Of a stretch of DNA of 64,000 bases, positions 8,600 to 16,838 are shown in pieces. This DNA comes from Bryobacterales bacterium. GTDB lineage: Bacteria > Acidobacteriota > Terriglobia > Bryobacterales > Bryobacteraceae. Numbering within the stretch: the first letter of the stretch is position 1; every line of letters begins with the position of its first letter. A program made the translations under genes and the position numbers. Below the pieces are notes generated by a model. That model was not told the origin of the DNA. It did not search any database and saw only the letters and a list, made by a program, of their open reading frames with translations. The stretch spans positions 124,001 through 188,000 of the forward strand of contig JADKID010000007.1 of NCBI GenBank assembly GCA_016721425.1, read 5' to 3'.

Positions 8600-8814
8600 T
8601 TGACACCCCGTGCTAACGTGATCTTAGGGGATGACCCGCTGGCCAGCTTCGATCCCTTCGCCTAACGTAGAGCGGCGTAGACCTTTTTGGTTCAACGCTT
8701 CCTATGCGGGCCGCCGTCTTGCACGGCGCGCAAACCGGTTTTTGTCCCGATCAGCTCGATCAAATACGGGGCCTTTTCGCGAGGCCCCGGGCGAATATCA
8801 ATGTCCTTCGCCTC
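8600..8814 (+). other. Gene-free stretch with several hairpins; candidate structured RNA
   Basis: The 8487-8886 gap has no convincing protein frame. TTGACA at 8600-8605 is a good -35 element but lacks a good -10 at normal spacing. Downstream are CGCCGT-cttgc-ACGGCG (8712-8728), GGGGCC...GGCCCC (8768-8788), ACC-TTTTT-GGT (8681-8691) and a closing stem TTCGCC/GGCGAA (8657-8662 with 8790-8795), extended by GAT/ATC across an internal loop. These would fold as one branched domain of about 150 nt. I cannot match it to a named RNA. Transcription from this strand is inferred. Confidence 0.35.
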
Positions 8815-8863
8815 CGGAAAACAAAAAGGCCCGGTCCGCTCCCCCACGGGAGCCAACCGGGCC
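8815..8863 (-). terminator. Rho-independent terminator after gpmA
   Basis: On the minus strand, GGCCCGGT (8863-8856) pairs with ACCGGGCC (8835-8828), with an inner GCTCCC/GGGAGC stem, followed by TTTTTGTTTT. It lies 24 bp past the gpmA stop and ends the gpmA/eno transcript. It has no U-tract on the plus strand. Confidence 0.85.
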
Positions 8864-8886
8864 TCTTCATACTGGCCGTAGTGTGT

Positions 8887-9636
8887 CTACGCCTGCTTCT
8901 TACCCTGCTTCGCCACCGCGTCCATGGCCGCCTTCACCTTCTCGGGATCCCCAAGATAGTAAGACTTCATCGGCTTCAGATCCGCGTCCAGCTCATACAC
9001 CAGCGGCATCGCCGTCGGGATATTCATCTCGAGAATATCGGCGTCGCTGATGTTGTCCAGATACTTCACCAGCGCCCGCAGGCTGTTGCCATGCGCGCCG
9101 ATGACCACCCGCTTGCCGCTTTGGATCGCGGGCGCAATGCTATCGGTCCACAGCGGCAGAAACCGCGCCACCGTGTCCTTCAGGCACTCGGTCAGAGGCA
9201 GGTCGCTCTCCGGCATCCCGGCATACCGCCGGTCGTGGCCCGGATAGCGCTCGTCTTCCTTCGTCAGCGGAGGCGGCGGAATGTCATAGCTGCGGCGCCA
9301 GATCTTCACCTGCGCCTCGCCATACTTGTCGGCCGTCTCGCTCTTGTTCAAGCCCTGGAGCCCGCCGTAATGGCGCTCGTTGAGCCGCCACGAACGCTCC
9401 ACCGGCAGCCAGATCTGGCCCATCTGATCCAGCACGATGTTCAGCGTCTTGATCGCGCGCTGCAGTACCGAAGTGTAGGCGAGGTCGAATTCAAACCCCT
9501 CCTTCTTCAGCACCAGCCCCGCGTCAATGCCTTCCTGGATGCCCTTCTCAGAGAGATCGACATCGGTCCAGCCCGTGAAGCGGTTCTCTTTATTCCACGT
9601 GCTCTCGCCGTGGCGGATGAGTACGAGTTTGTGCAT
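8887..9636 (-). CDS. gpmA: 2,3-bisphosphoglycerate-dependent phosphoglycerate mutase
   Basis: 249 aa. It interconverts 3- and 2-phosphoglycerate in glycolysis. The phosphohistidine is His9 in LIRHGES, with WNKENRFTGWTDVDLS following and GAHGNSLRALVKYLD supplying the second active-site histidine. Length and the NERHYGGLQGLNK block are typical of the cofactor-dependent enzyme. It lies 15 nt after eno on the same strand, so the two consecutive glycolytic steps are in one unit. A GGGAGC ribosome site is present. Confidence 0.97.
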   Translation of the reverse strand: MHKLVLIRHGESTWNKENRFTGWTDVDLSEKGIQEGIDAGLVLKKEGFEFDLAYTSVLQRAIKTLNIVLDQMGQIWLPVERSWRLNERHYGGLQGLNKSETADKYGEAQVKIWRRSYDIPPPPLTKEDERYPGHDRRYAGMPESDLPLTECLKDTVARFLPLWTDSIAPAIQSGKRVVIGAHGNSLRALVKYLDNISDADILEMNIPTAMPLVYELDADLKPMKSYYLGDPEKVKAAMDAVAKQGKKQA

Positions 9637-9651
9637 CGTCGCTCCCGTTCC

Positions 9652-10938
9652 CTACTGCTTGAACGCCGTGCGGCCAGCGTACTTGGCAGCCGCGCCGAGC
9701 TCCTGCTCGATCCGCAGCAACTGGTTGTACTTCGCCATGCGATCCGTCCGGCTCGCCGAGCCCGTCTTGATCTGGCCGCAGCCCGTCGCCACCGCCAGGT
9801 CGGCGATGAAGGCGTCTTCGGTCTCGCCCGAACGGTGCGAGGTCATGCAGGTGTAGTTGGCCTTGAACGCCATCTCCATCGCTTCCAGCGTCTCGGTCAG
9901 AGTGCCGATCTGGTTCACCTTGATCAGGATCGAGTTGGCCGTCCCGGTCGCGATGCCCTTGGCCAGGATCTCGGGGTTGGTCACAAAGAGATCGTCGCCG
10001 ACGAGCTGGATCTTCTTGCCGAGCTGATCGGTCATGCTCTTCCAGCCGGCCCAGTCGAATTCGGCCATGCCGTCTTCAATCGAAATGATGGGATACTGCG
10101 CGCACCAGTTGGCCCAGAACGCGATCATCTCATCGCTCGATAGCTCGCGCTTGTCGCTCTTCTTGAAGACGTACTTGCTCTTGGAGCGGTCATAAAACTC
10201 GCTCGACGCCGGATCGAGAGAGATCGAGATCTGCTCGCCGGGCTTGTAGCCGGCCTTGGTGATCGCTTCCAGAATCACTTCCACCGCTTCGTCGTTGGAC
10301 TTCAGGTTCGGCGCAAAGCCGCCCTCGTCGCCTACGGCCGTCGAGTAGCCGCGGCCCTTCAGCACGCCCTTCAGCGTGTGGAACACTTCGGCGCCCATGC
10401 GGATGGCGTTGGAGAAGGTGTCGGCTCCGTGCGGGCTGATCATGAACTCCTGGAAGTCCACGCTGTTGTCGGCGTGGGCGCCGCCGTTGATGATGTTCAT
10501 GTTCGGCACCGGCAGAATCCGCGCATTCACGCCGCCCAGGTAACGGTACAGCGGCAGGCCCACGGCGTCGGCCGAGGCGCGCGCGCAAGCCATCGAGACA
10601 GCCAGAATGGCATTGGCGCCCAGGCGGCTCTTGTTCGGCGTGCCATCGAGGCCAATCATCTTTGCGTCAATCGCATACTGCGCCGAGGCGTCCTCGCCCA
10701 GCAGCGCCGGCACGATCTCGTCCTCGATGTTCTTGACGGCATTCAGCGTGCCCTTGCCAAGGTAGCGGCTCTTGTCGCCGTCGCGCAGTTCGCAGGCTTC
10801 GTTCTCGCCCGTGGAGGCGCCCGACGGTACGGCCGCGCGGCCCATGCTGCCGCTGGAGAGGAATACGTCGGCTTCGACGGTCGGGTTGCCCCGGCTGTCG
10901 AGGATCTCGCGCGCAATGATGTCAATGATCTCAGTCAT
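9652..10938 (-). CDS. eno: Enolase
   Basis: 428 aa, full length. It dehydrates 2-phosphoglycerate to phosphoenolpyruvate; it is cytosolic and Mg-dependent. Seen are the N-terminal IIAREILDSRGNPTVEADV, SGASTGENEACELRDGD, the metal site SIEDGM, and the C-terminal SHRSGETEDAFIADLAVA and QIKTGSASRTDRMAKYNQLLRIE blocks. AGAAGGA precedes the ATG. It is directly upstream of gpmA. Confidence 0.98.
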   Translation of the reverse strand: MTEIIDIIAREILDSRGNPTVEADVFLSSGSMGRAAVPSGASTGENEACELRDGDKSRYLGKGTLNAVKNIEDEIVPALLGEDASAQYAIDAKMIGLDGTPNKSRLGANAILAVSMACARASADAVGLPLYRYLGGVNARILPVPNMNIINGGAHADNSVDFQEFMISPHGADTFSNAIRMGAEVFHTLKGVLKGRGYSTAVGDEGGFAPNLKSNDEAVEVILEAITKAGYKPGEQISISLDPASSEFYDRSKSKYVFKKSDKRELSSDEMIAFWANWCAQYPIISIEDGMAEFDWAGWKSMTDQLGKKIQLVGDDLFVTNPEILAKGIATGTANSILIKVNQIGTLTETLEAMEMAFKANYTCMTSHRSGETEDAFIADLAVATGCGQIKTGSASRTDRMAKYNQLLRIEQELGAAAKYAGRTAFKQ

Positions 10939-10984
10939 AGGAGTCCTTCTTTCGAGGGTAGGGAGTTATCAGAGCAACAACTCC

Positions 10985-12202
10985 TTATTTTGTCACACTC
11001 ACCACCGTTATGCCCCCATCGGTGACATGATGGCCCGCCGCCCGGTCGCGTTCCGGATCCTCGCCCACCACAGTACCCTCCGGCAGCACCACGCCCACGT
11101 CGAGAATCGCTCGCTGCACCCGGCAATAGCGGCCCACTTCCACGTTGTACAGCAGAATGGACGCTGTTACCTCAGAAAAGCTGTTCACCCGCACGCCCGG
11201 AGACAGCACGCTCTGATGCACGCGCGCGCCGCTCACAATCACGCCCGGCGCCACAATCGAATCCGTCGCCACGCCCATGCGCAGGCCCTCCTGCGCAAAG
11301 ACAAACTTGGCTGGCGGAGCCTGCGGCATCCGCGTCCGGATCGGCCACGCCGTGTCGTACAGGTTGAACTCCGGCGTGACGCTCACCAGGTCCATATTGG
11401 CCTCATACCACGAATCGATCGTGCCCACATCGCGCCAGTAGCGCACGCATTTCGCGTTCAAATCGCGAAAATCATAAGCCACCACTTTGTTTCGGGTAAG
11501 CAGCCTGGGAATGACGTCTTTCCCGAAGTCGTGCGACGAATTGGGATCGGCAGCGTCCACCCGCAAAGCCTCCAGCAGCACTTCGGTGTTGAAGACATAG
11601 ATGCCCATCGACGCGCTCACCATGGCGGGATCAAAGGGCGAGCGCGCCGCGTTGCCGTGCTTGGGCTTCTCTTCAAAACCGAGGATTCTGTGCGTTACCG
11701 GGTCGATGTTGGCGACGCCGAAGCGTTCGGCCTGTTCCGGCGGAAGTTGGATGGTGGCGATGGTCACCTCCGCCCGGTGCGAACGGTGGCACTCCAGCAT
11801 CTCCTGGTAGTTCATCTTGTAGATCTGGTCGCCAGAGAGCACCAGGACATACTCGGGTTGCTCGGCGGTGATGCTCTCGACGTTCTGATAAACAGCGTCG
11901 GCCGTGCCCAGATACCAGCCCGAATGTACGCGCTGCATCGGCGGAATCACTTCGATAAACTCGCCCAGTTCGCGTGACAAAAAGCCCCAGCCCTCGCGCA
12001 GGTGGCGCGTGAGGTCCAGGGCTTTGTATTGCGTGAGACAGAAGACGCGCCGCAGGCCGGAGTTCAGACAGTTCGATAGCGCGAAGTCAATGATTCGGTA
12101 GTAGCCGCCGAGTGGCACGGCAGGCTTGGCCGTGTTCCTGGTGAGAGGAAAGAGGCGCTCGCCGGCGCCGCCGGCCAAAAGAATCGCCAGCACATGGTCC
12201 AT
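10985..12202 (-). CDS. glgC: Glucose-1-phosphate adenylyltransferase
   Basis: 405 aa. It makes ADP-glucose from glucose-1-phosphate and ATP, the committed step of bacterial glycogen synthesis. The nucleotide loop LAGGAGERLFPLTRNTAKPAVPLGGYYRIIDFALSN... is complete at the N-terminus, and the C-terminal part is the left-handed beta-helix (repeats such as VRVNSFSEVTASILLYNVEVG). No other glycogen gene is nearby. An inverted repeat covers the start codon (see separate entry). It lies upstream of eno-gpmA on the same strand, with 46 bp between. Confidence 0.95.
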   Translation of the reverse strand: MDHVLAILLAGGAGERLFPLTRNTAKPAVPLGGYYRIIDFALSNCLNSGLRRVFCLTQYKALDLTRHLREGWGFLSRELGEFIEVIPPMQRVHSGWYLGTADAVYQNVESITAEQPEYVLVLSGDQIYKMNYQEMLECHRSHRAEVTIATIQLPPEQAERFGVANIDPVTHRILGFEEKPKHGNAARSPFDPAMVSASMGIYVFNTEVLLEALRVDAADPNSSHDFGKDVIPRLLTRNKVVAYDFRDLNAKCVRYWRDVGTIDSWYEANMDLVSVTPEFNLYDTAWPIRTRMPQAPPAKFVFAQEGLRMGVATDSIVAPGVIVSGARVHQSVLSPGVRVNSFSEVTASILLYNVEVGRYCRVQRAILDVGVVLPEGTVVGEDPERDRAAGHHVTDGGITVVSVTK

Positions 12203-12216
12203 GCTGTAAACAGCAT
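12201..12216 (-). promoter_or_regulatory. Inverted repeat over the glgC start codon
   Basis: ATGCTGT-TT-ACAGCAT, a perfect 7-bp inverted repeat with a 2-bp spacer; its inner edge shares two bases with the glgC ATG. TATGCT, a TANNNT-type -10 box, overlaps its outer arm 9 nt before the ATG. It may be an operator, or in RNA a small hairpin that hides the start codon. Confidence 0.45.
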
Positions 12217-12225
12217 AGCAAGCAC

Positions 12226-13218
12226 TTAACTGGCCAGTTGCGACCGTTCGCGCTGCAGCAGGCGGTCTTCAAATGAATAGTCGATCGCCTTCTTGCTGTG
12301 ATTCCGCGCGTACCAACGGAACGTCTCCTTCAACCCATCGCCAAACAGAGTGGGCTTCAGGCCAAGTACCCGCTGAGCCTTGCTGATCACGCTGGTGATC
12401 GGCGGCAGGTCAAAGTACATTCCAAAATAGAGGTTCGGCCCCAACGGGTGACCGCCCGCGCGGGCAATGCGTTCGCGCTGCACCCGCAGCACTTCGGTGG
12501 ACTTCCCGGCCGCCGCGAAAAACGCATCCAGCACTTCGCACTGCGTCAGCGGCCGCGCGTTGCCGATATTGAACGCATGGCCCAATGCCGCCGGCACTTC
12601 CAGCGCCCGCTGGCACGCCCACACAATGTCTTTCACATAAGCAAACTGCATCAGCCTGCGGCCATCGCCGGGCAGGATCACAGGGCGCTTGTCGCGGATG
12701 CGGTCCCAGAAAAACTGCTCGCGATAGATGGGGTTGTTGGGCCCGTAAACAAAGGGCGGGCGAATGGTGACCACCGGCGTACCGTGCCGCTGATGCAGGC
12801 GGAACAGTGCGCGCTCGCTCTGCGCCTTTTCCCGGACGTAACGGTCGGTATGATCGTCGGCCGCCAGCGCGTCGCCTTCGTGATGATTCAGCCCATCGCC
12901 ATACGCGGCCACCGAGGAGATGAAGACATACCGGCTGATGCTGCCGGTGAGGAGCTTGGCGGTCTGCTCCACCACCGTGGCGGGCGTGCCGCGCTCCCAG
13001 TCGTATACCAGATCGAAGGCTGCGTCGAAACTCTTGCCGGCCAGCGCGCTCTTCACCTGGGCGATGTCGTTACGGTCTGCCTGCAGGTTGAGCACTTTCT
13101 TGCCGTGATCATGTTCCGCCTTGCGGTGGAGGACGGAGACCTCATGGCCTGCTTTGGAAAGCGAGGCCACCAGGTGCTTGCCGATAAACTGTGTGCCGCC
13201 GATGACGAGGATCTTCAT
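12226..13218 (-). CDS. NAD-dependent epimerase/dehydratase (extended/atypical SDR)
   Basis: 330 aa. It starts MKILVIGGTQFIGKHLVASLSKAGHEV, a Rossmann dinucleotide loop of the GGTxFIG type. The active-site equivalent is DRYVREKAQSE (Tyr-x3-Lys), and VVTIRPPFVYGPNN is the usual substrate-side block. The sequence suggests a sugar-nucleotide epimerase/reductase; the substrate is not determinable. The ATG at 13218 is preferred over upstream in-frame codons because it starts exactly at the Rossmann strand. It lies 24 nt upstream of glgC on the same strand and may be co-transcribed. Confidence 0.85.
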   Translation of the reverse strand: MKILVIGGTQFIGKHLVASLSKAGHEVSVLHRKAEHDHGKKVLNLQADRNDIAQVKSALAGKSFDAAFDLVYDWERGTPATVVEQTAKLLTGSISRYVFISSVAAYGDGLNHHEGDALAADDHTDRYVREKAQSERALFRLHQRHGTPVVTIRPPFVYGPNNPIYREQFFWDRIRDKRPVILPGDGRRLMQFAYVKDIVWACQRALEVPAALGHAFNIGNARPLTQCEVLDAFFAAAGKSTEVLRVQRERIARAGGHPLGPNLYFGMYFDLPPITSVISKAQRVLGLKPTLFGDGLKETFRWYARNHSKKAIDYSFEDRLLQRERSQLAS

Positions 13219-13238
13219 TATTGCGCTTGGGTCCCGCT

Positions 13239-13403
13239 TTAGTCGTAATACTCGAGACCGATGTGCGCAATCAGATCTTCGCCGCGCATCCATCGTAAGG
13301 TGTCTTTAAGTCTCATGAGCTGAATACAAATCTCGTGTTCCGGGTTGTCGAATCGGAGCCGCTTCTGAATAACTTGCTCCCCGGCACACTGTCCGGCGTC
13401 CAC
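13239..13403 (-). CDS. Possible small ORF, 54 aa, upstream of the epimerase
   Basis: GTG start at 13403 and TAA at 13239-13241, 20 nt before the epimerase ATG on the same strand. The product reads VDAGQCAGEQVIQKRLRFDN and ends LIAHIGLEYYD, a protein-like mix of charged and aliphatic residues. The frame stays open for about 40 further codons upstream without a good start, so it may be the tail of a decayed gene. No family recognised. Too short to be confident. Confidence 0.28.
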   Translation of the reverse strand: MDAGQCAGEQVIQKRLRFDNPEHEICIQLMRLKDTLRWMRGEDLIAHIGLEYYD

Positions 13404-13622
13404 ATGGCCGCTACCGCGCTGGGCTTGCCTTCGGAGGGCGCGATCGGGACATAGTCCTGGGATGGCAAGTAAAACGACTCCTTGCGGAATCCGACCCGTC
13501 GATGGCGGATTCAGCTATTCCTTATGATACCAGCCGCAGCGCCGGGTGGCCTAACCTGTGCCAATTTGCAGGGTTTCTGAGGGGTAGGAGCGGGCGTGGC
13601 GGGCTTGGTACACTGTAGCCGA
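13404..13622. other. Intergenic stretch at the strand-composition switch
   Basis: No convincing gene. It holds TACACT at 13609-13614, 8 nt before the LytTR regulator ATG. Plus-strand DNA to the left is C-rich or balanced and to the right is G-rich. I found no TTATCCACA-type DnaA boxes here. Confidence 0.5.
13609..13614 (+). promoter_or_regulatory. TANNNT -10 box of the LytTR regulator
   Basis: TACACT ends 8 nt before the ATG at 13623. No Shine-Dalgarno lies between, so a leaderless or near-leaderless transcript is inferred. Confidence 0.45.
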
Positions 13623-14399
13623 ATGTCCGGGCGCAACGCTCCAACCATCCCGACCGTGATCGCCGACGACGAGAGCCCGGCGCTCGACGAGCTCCTGTTT
13701 CTCCTCAAAGAGTTCCCGGAGATCGAGGTGGTGGGCACGGCGCGCAACGGCGTGGAGGCGGTGGCGCGGATCGAGGAGCTCGAGCCGGATCTCGTCTTTC
13801 TCGACGTGCAGATGCCAGGGCTCGACGGCCTGGGCGTGATCCACAAGCTGAAGAGCGACGGCGTGCCGCTGCCGGCCTTCGTGTTGTGTACGGCTTACGA
13901 ACAATACGCGTTGGAAGCGTTCCGTTTGGAAGCGCTCGATTATCTTCTGAAGCCGGTGGAGCGGGAGCGCCTGGTGCTGACGATTGACCGCGTGAAGCGC
14001 ACCATGCTGGAGCCCGACGCGCCACCGGTGGCCGTGCCGGCGATCCCTGTGAACACGGTGGGCCGGGCCAAGATCCTGGTGCGGGCGGCCGGCCGGAATC
14101 TGATTGTGGACGCGGACGATCTGATCTACGCCACCATCGAGGACGGCCTGATCACGATGGTGACCTCGACTGTGGAGGGGCAGACGAACTACAAGACTCT
14201 GGAAGAGTTGCAGTCGTCGTTGGACCCCTCGAGCTTCTGGCGCGCGCATCGCAGCTATCTGGTCAACATCAACCGCATTCGCGAAGTGATCCCGTGGTTC
14301 AAATCGAGCTACCAGTTGCGCATGGACGACAAGCGCGGCAGCGAGGTGCCGGTGAGCCGCGTGCAGACCAAGCGGTTGCGGGAACTGTTCAAGCTGTAG
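13623..14399 (+). CDS. LytTR-family response regulator
   Basis: 258 aa. Receiver domain about residues 10-125: acidic pair Asp15-Asp16, phospho-acceptor Asp61 in LVFLDVQMPGLDG, conserved Thr90 and Lys110. The C-terminal LytTR DNA-binding domain, about 155-258, contains the typical SFWRAHRSYLVNINRIREV and ends RLRELFKL. It would be phosphorylated by a LytS-type histidine kinase, but none is in the window. The ATG at 13623 is chosen over an upstream in-frame start because the receiver fold begins there. Its TAG stop is part of the TAGAAT box of the next gene. Confidence 0.93.
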   Translation: MSGRNAPTIPTVIADDESPALDELLFLLKEFPEIEVVGTARNGVEAVARIEELEPDLVFLDVQMPGLDGLGVIHKLKSDGVPLPAFVLCTAYEQYALEAFRLEALDYLLKPVERERLVLTIDRVKRTMLEPDAPPVAVPAIPVNTVGRAKILVRAAGRNLIVDADDLIYATIEDGLITMVTSTVEGQTNYKTLEELQSSLDPSSFWRAHRSYLVNINRIREVIPWFKSSYQLRMDDKRGSEVPVSRVQTKRLRELFKL

Positions 14400-14402
14400 A
14401 AT
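14397..14402 (+). promoter_or_regulatory. TANNNT -10 box overlapping a stop codon
   Basis: TAGAAT; its first three bases are the stop of the LytTR gene and it ends 7 nt before the ATG at 14410. No Shine-Dalgarno is present between box and start. Confidence 0.4.
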
Positions 14403-14409
14403 TAGGACT

Positions 14410-16112
14410 ATGGCCTCTTCAATTCGCGCAGCGCTTTGTCTCTGGGCGATGCAGTACCTCTCCGCGCAGATCACGAATCTGGCTGCGACTGCGGACGGCT
14501 CGGTAGTCTACTTCTCCACAAAGATGCGGCCAGTGGGGACGACCTCAAGTTACGCGCAGAAGATCCTCTCGTTCGCACCGGGCGGCCCCTCGGCGGTGTT
14601 TGCCGAGTGGGTCCACCAGAGCGGTGGCGGCAGATTTCATGAATACGAGTTCGAGTCGAGCCTTCCAGTCGTGAGCGGCGATGGGAATGTGGTGGCGTAC
14701 ACGAGAACCGTGGTCTGCCTGCCGGGTTCCTTCTGCGGATCGGGCTTCTCGTGGGGTGTCATCGAGCGGAATCTTGCTCCAGGATCCGGACAGTTGGTCA
14801 CTACCGGCGAAGGCGTCGTCAGCGTCAGCCCCAACGGCCGGTATGCGGCGTTCCATTCCAGGGGCCGAAGGAGAAGATCCTGCAACTGGCTGGGACTCCT
14901 TACCGTTGTGGACCTTGCCACGGGAGAGAAGACTGTGGCGATCCCCGGGTTCTCCCTCAACAAGGAGCACCGGCCGGCGCTGACCACACTGGTTGCGTCG
15001 AACGGAACCGTGGTTGGCACGGGCAGCTACCGGAAGAGCCTGTTCATATTCGATGGATCGAGTGTTCAGACAGTCGCGCTGACGCGGGAGGCCTATCCTG
15101 GCCATGGACGACCAGGCGCGCACGCTGTACCGAGACCGGCAAGTGCGAGGTCGGAGATCGCTTCCTACGATGTGGCGTCGGGTCGGGAGCGGTCGGTGGT
15201 TTCCTGCGCCGAGGGCGCCTGGCAGCCATCGCTGAGCCGGGATGGAACAGCGTTGCTGTTTTTGTCGCCCGCCAACTTCTCGGGACGGAATGATCTGCAA
15301 CATGTCCAGGCGTTTCTGATGAGGGTGGATGGTTCGGAACTGCGGCAACTGACACGGCCAGAGGATGAGATCACGTCGGCGGTGCTGTCTGGTGACGGCA
15401 GGGTGGCTTATGCGGCGACAGCCCGGAACCAGATGCTGCGGATCAGCGTGATCGACGGGAAGGTGGAAGAAGTGATCGCGGCAACACCAGCGTTCGGTGA
15501 GAACTCGATTGTGAGTGCGCCGGGCTCAGCACTGGAGATCAGCGGGAGTGGCTTCGATGATGACGTGAGCGTCCTCTTAGGCGATCAGCCAATTCCAGTG
15601 CTCTGGGTCACACCGGCGCAGCTTGCCGTACAAGTACCGTGGGAGACACCTGTTGGTGAGGCGACGCTCGCGCTGGCGTCGCCGGCGAAATCCAGCCTGG
15701 AGCGGGGGGTGATGAAACTGACGACTGAGAAGGATCAACTGCGATTTTTGCGTGGCCAGTGCGAAGGGGACAATCTCTCGATGATGACGGCGTGTGCGCC
15801 GGTGTGGCTTGGCGAGACGCTCCATGTCCCCTGGGCTCGGGCCGGTGGAGGAAGGTGCCAACTGGCGTGGCAGCGCCAGCCGAACCGTTGGCCGTGGCCA
15901 CGGAATTTCCCAGAACCTGCCGGCTCGACGGGGGAGGCTTCTCCGGCGAAGTGGAGGTGATCTCCGCGGCGTTGGCGCCGGAACAACTGGGCGTCTACCG
16001 GGTTGATATCAAACTGCCTGACGCGCTCGGGGTTTCGGACTACGTGTCGCTGTACTGCGCCACGCCGACGTCCGGAGACATCGGCCATTTCAGCACGAGG
16101 GCGAAGCCTTAG
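14410..16112 (+). pseudogene. Secreted beta-propeller protein with TIGR03437-like C-terminus, frame broken
   Basis: The first frame (14410-15960) has a signal peptide, propeller-like repeats (LSRDGTALLFLS, LSGDGRVAYAA) and the start of the Solibacter-type C-terminal domain (SALEISGSGFDDD, LAVQVPWETPVGEATL). The domain does not finish in that frame. GLGPVEE lies in a second frame near 15833-15852, and KVPTGVAAPAEPLA through EQLGVYRVDIKLPDAL lies in a third, ending at TAG 16112. So at least two indels fall between about 15828 and 15856. A further pair is likely near 15095-15165, where DDQARTLY appears in another frame. This is either a real pseudogene or a run of sequence errors; function unknown, probably surface or periplasmic. 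Confidence 0.65.
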
Positions 16113-16334
16113 GGCTGCGCCGGCAAGGGCACAAAGGTCTCGGCTCCGTCGAGATAGCCGTTCCAGTACAGAGGCCAGATCGAGAAACCATCCCTCCTTG
16201 CCGCACAGGGCGATGTACCACAGGCCCGAGGTCGTGGGTGATTTCCGGAATGGCTCACAATCATGATCGCGAGCGTAGACGATCGCCCGGCCCAATCCGC
16301 TCTTCAGTAGCTCTTGAAACTCGCTTTTGGTCAT
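16109..16334 (-). pseudogene. Short hypothetical gene, probably chimeric and frameshifted
   Basis: ATG at 16334 gives TKSEFQELLKSGLGRAIVYARDHD, a start I associate with small bacterial proteins of unknown role. It then continues GLWYIALCGKEG. After GCGKEG-type glycine codons the likely continuation is in the next frame (FSIWPLYWNGYLDGAETF, ending LPAQP and TAA at 16111-16109), which implies a 1-nt shift near 16180. Its stop overlaps the convergent broken propeller gene by 4 bp. No known domain can be named. Confidence 0.35.
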
Positions 16335-16402
16335 GCTGTCCGCGAAGTCATTATCGTACGTGCGATGCTGTCAGGTGTGACGGAAGGCACCGCTGACGAT
16401 CA

Positions 16403-16838
16403 ATGCGTGCGCACGGGATCGCATCCGCCCTACCGGTGGCTGACGAGCTCGAAGCACTTCATGGGCCAGTTTCGCGGGCCGCCTGGGCGGGACCGCAGCG
16501 GTTGGCGAACTGGGAGTGCCGGTCGGGTGTTGTGTACAGCCCACGGCTGACCGGGACCGCGGAGCTGTTCTCTCAGCGGGACGGGCCGGATGACCCGGGG
16601 TTTGGTGGGGGGAACCGGGCACCCCCCCCCCCAAAGGGAGCGCCCCCCGAAACCCGTGGACGCCGGAGTCTGCGCCCCGCCCGGGACTGCGGATGGGGTT
16701 CGAGTCGCAGCTTGCGTTTGTGGGGGCACATCGTACATCGCGGATAGGCGGGAGTGCCTGACGTTCGTGAGCCGCAAGGACCAGGTGTTCGAAATGGTCC
16801 TCGAGCGCCTCCAAGCCGACCTGCTGGCCGAGGCCTAG
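16403..16838 (+). pseudogene. Broken gene around an 11-C homopolymer
   Basis: Protein-like sequence jumps between frames. MRAHGIASALPVADELEALH through SPRLTGTAELFSQRDGPDD is in one frame (16403 onward); NPWTPESAPRPGLRMGFESQ through HRTSRIGGSA is in a second (about 16650-16766); LTFVSRKDQVFEMVLERLQA to TAG 16838 is in a third. An 11-C run (16622-16632) lies near the first switch. The ends overlap the convergent FAD oxidoreductase stop. I do not recognise the family. Decay or sequence error are both possible. Confidence 0.45.

Noticed and set aside
8631..9050. Plus-strand frame of 139 codons across the hairpin region into gpmA
   Set aside because: Arg/Ser/Pro-rich, crosses the terminator and runs antisense to gpmA.
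13219..13622. Chromosomal origin of replication
   Set aside because: The skew change fits, but no DnaA-box cluster, AT-rich unwinding element or dnaA/dnaN neighbour is seen, so I do not annotate oriC.
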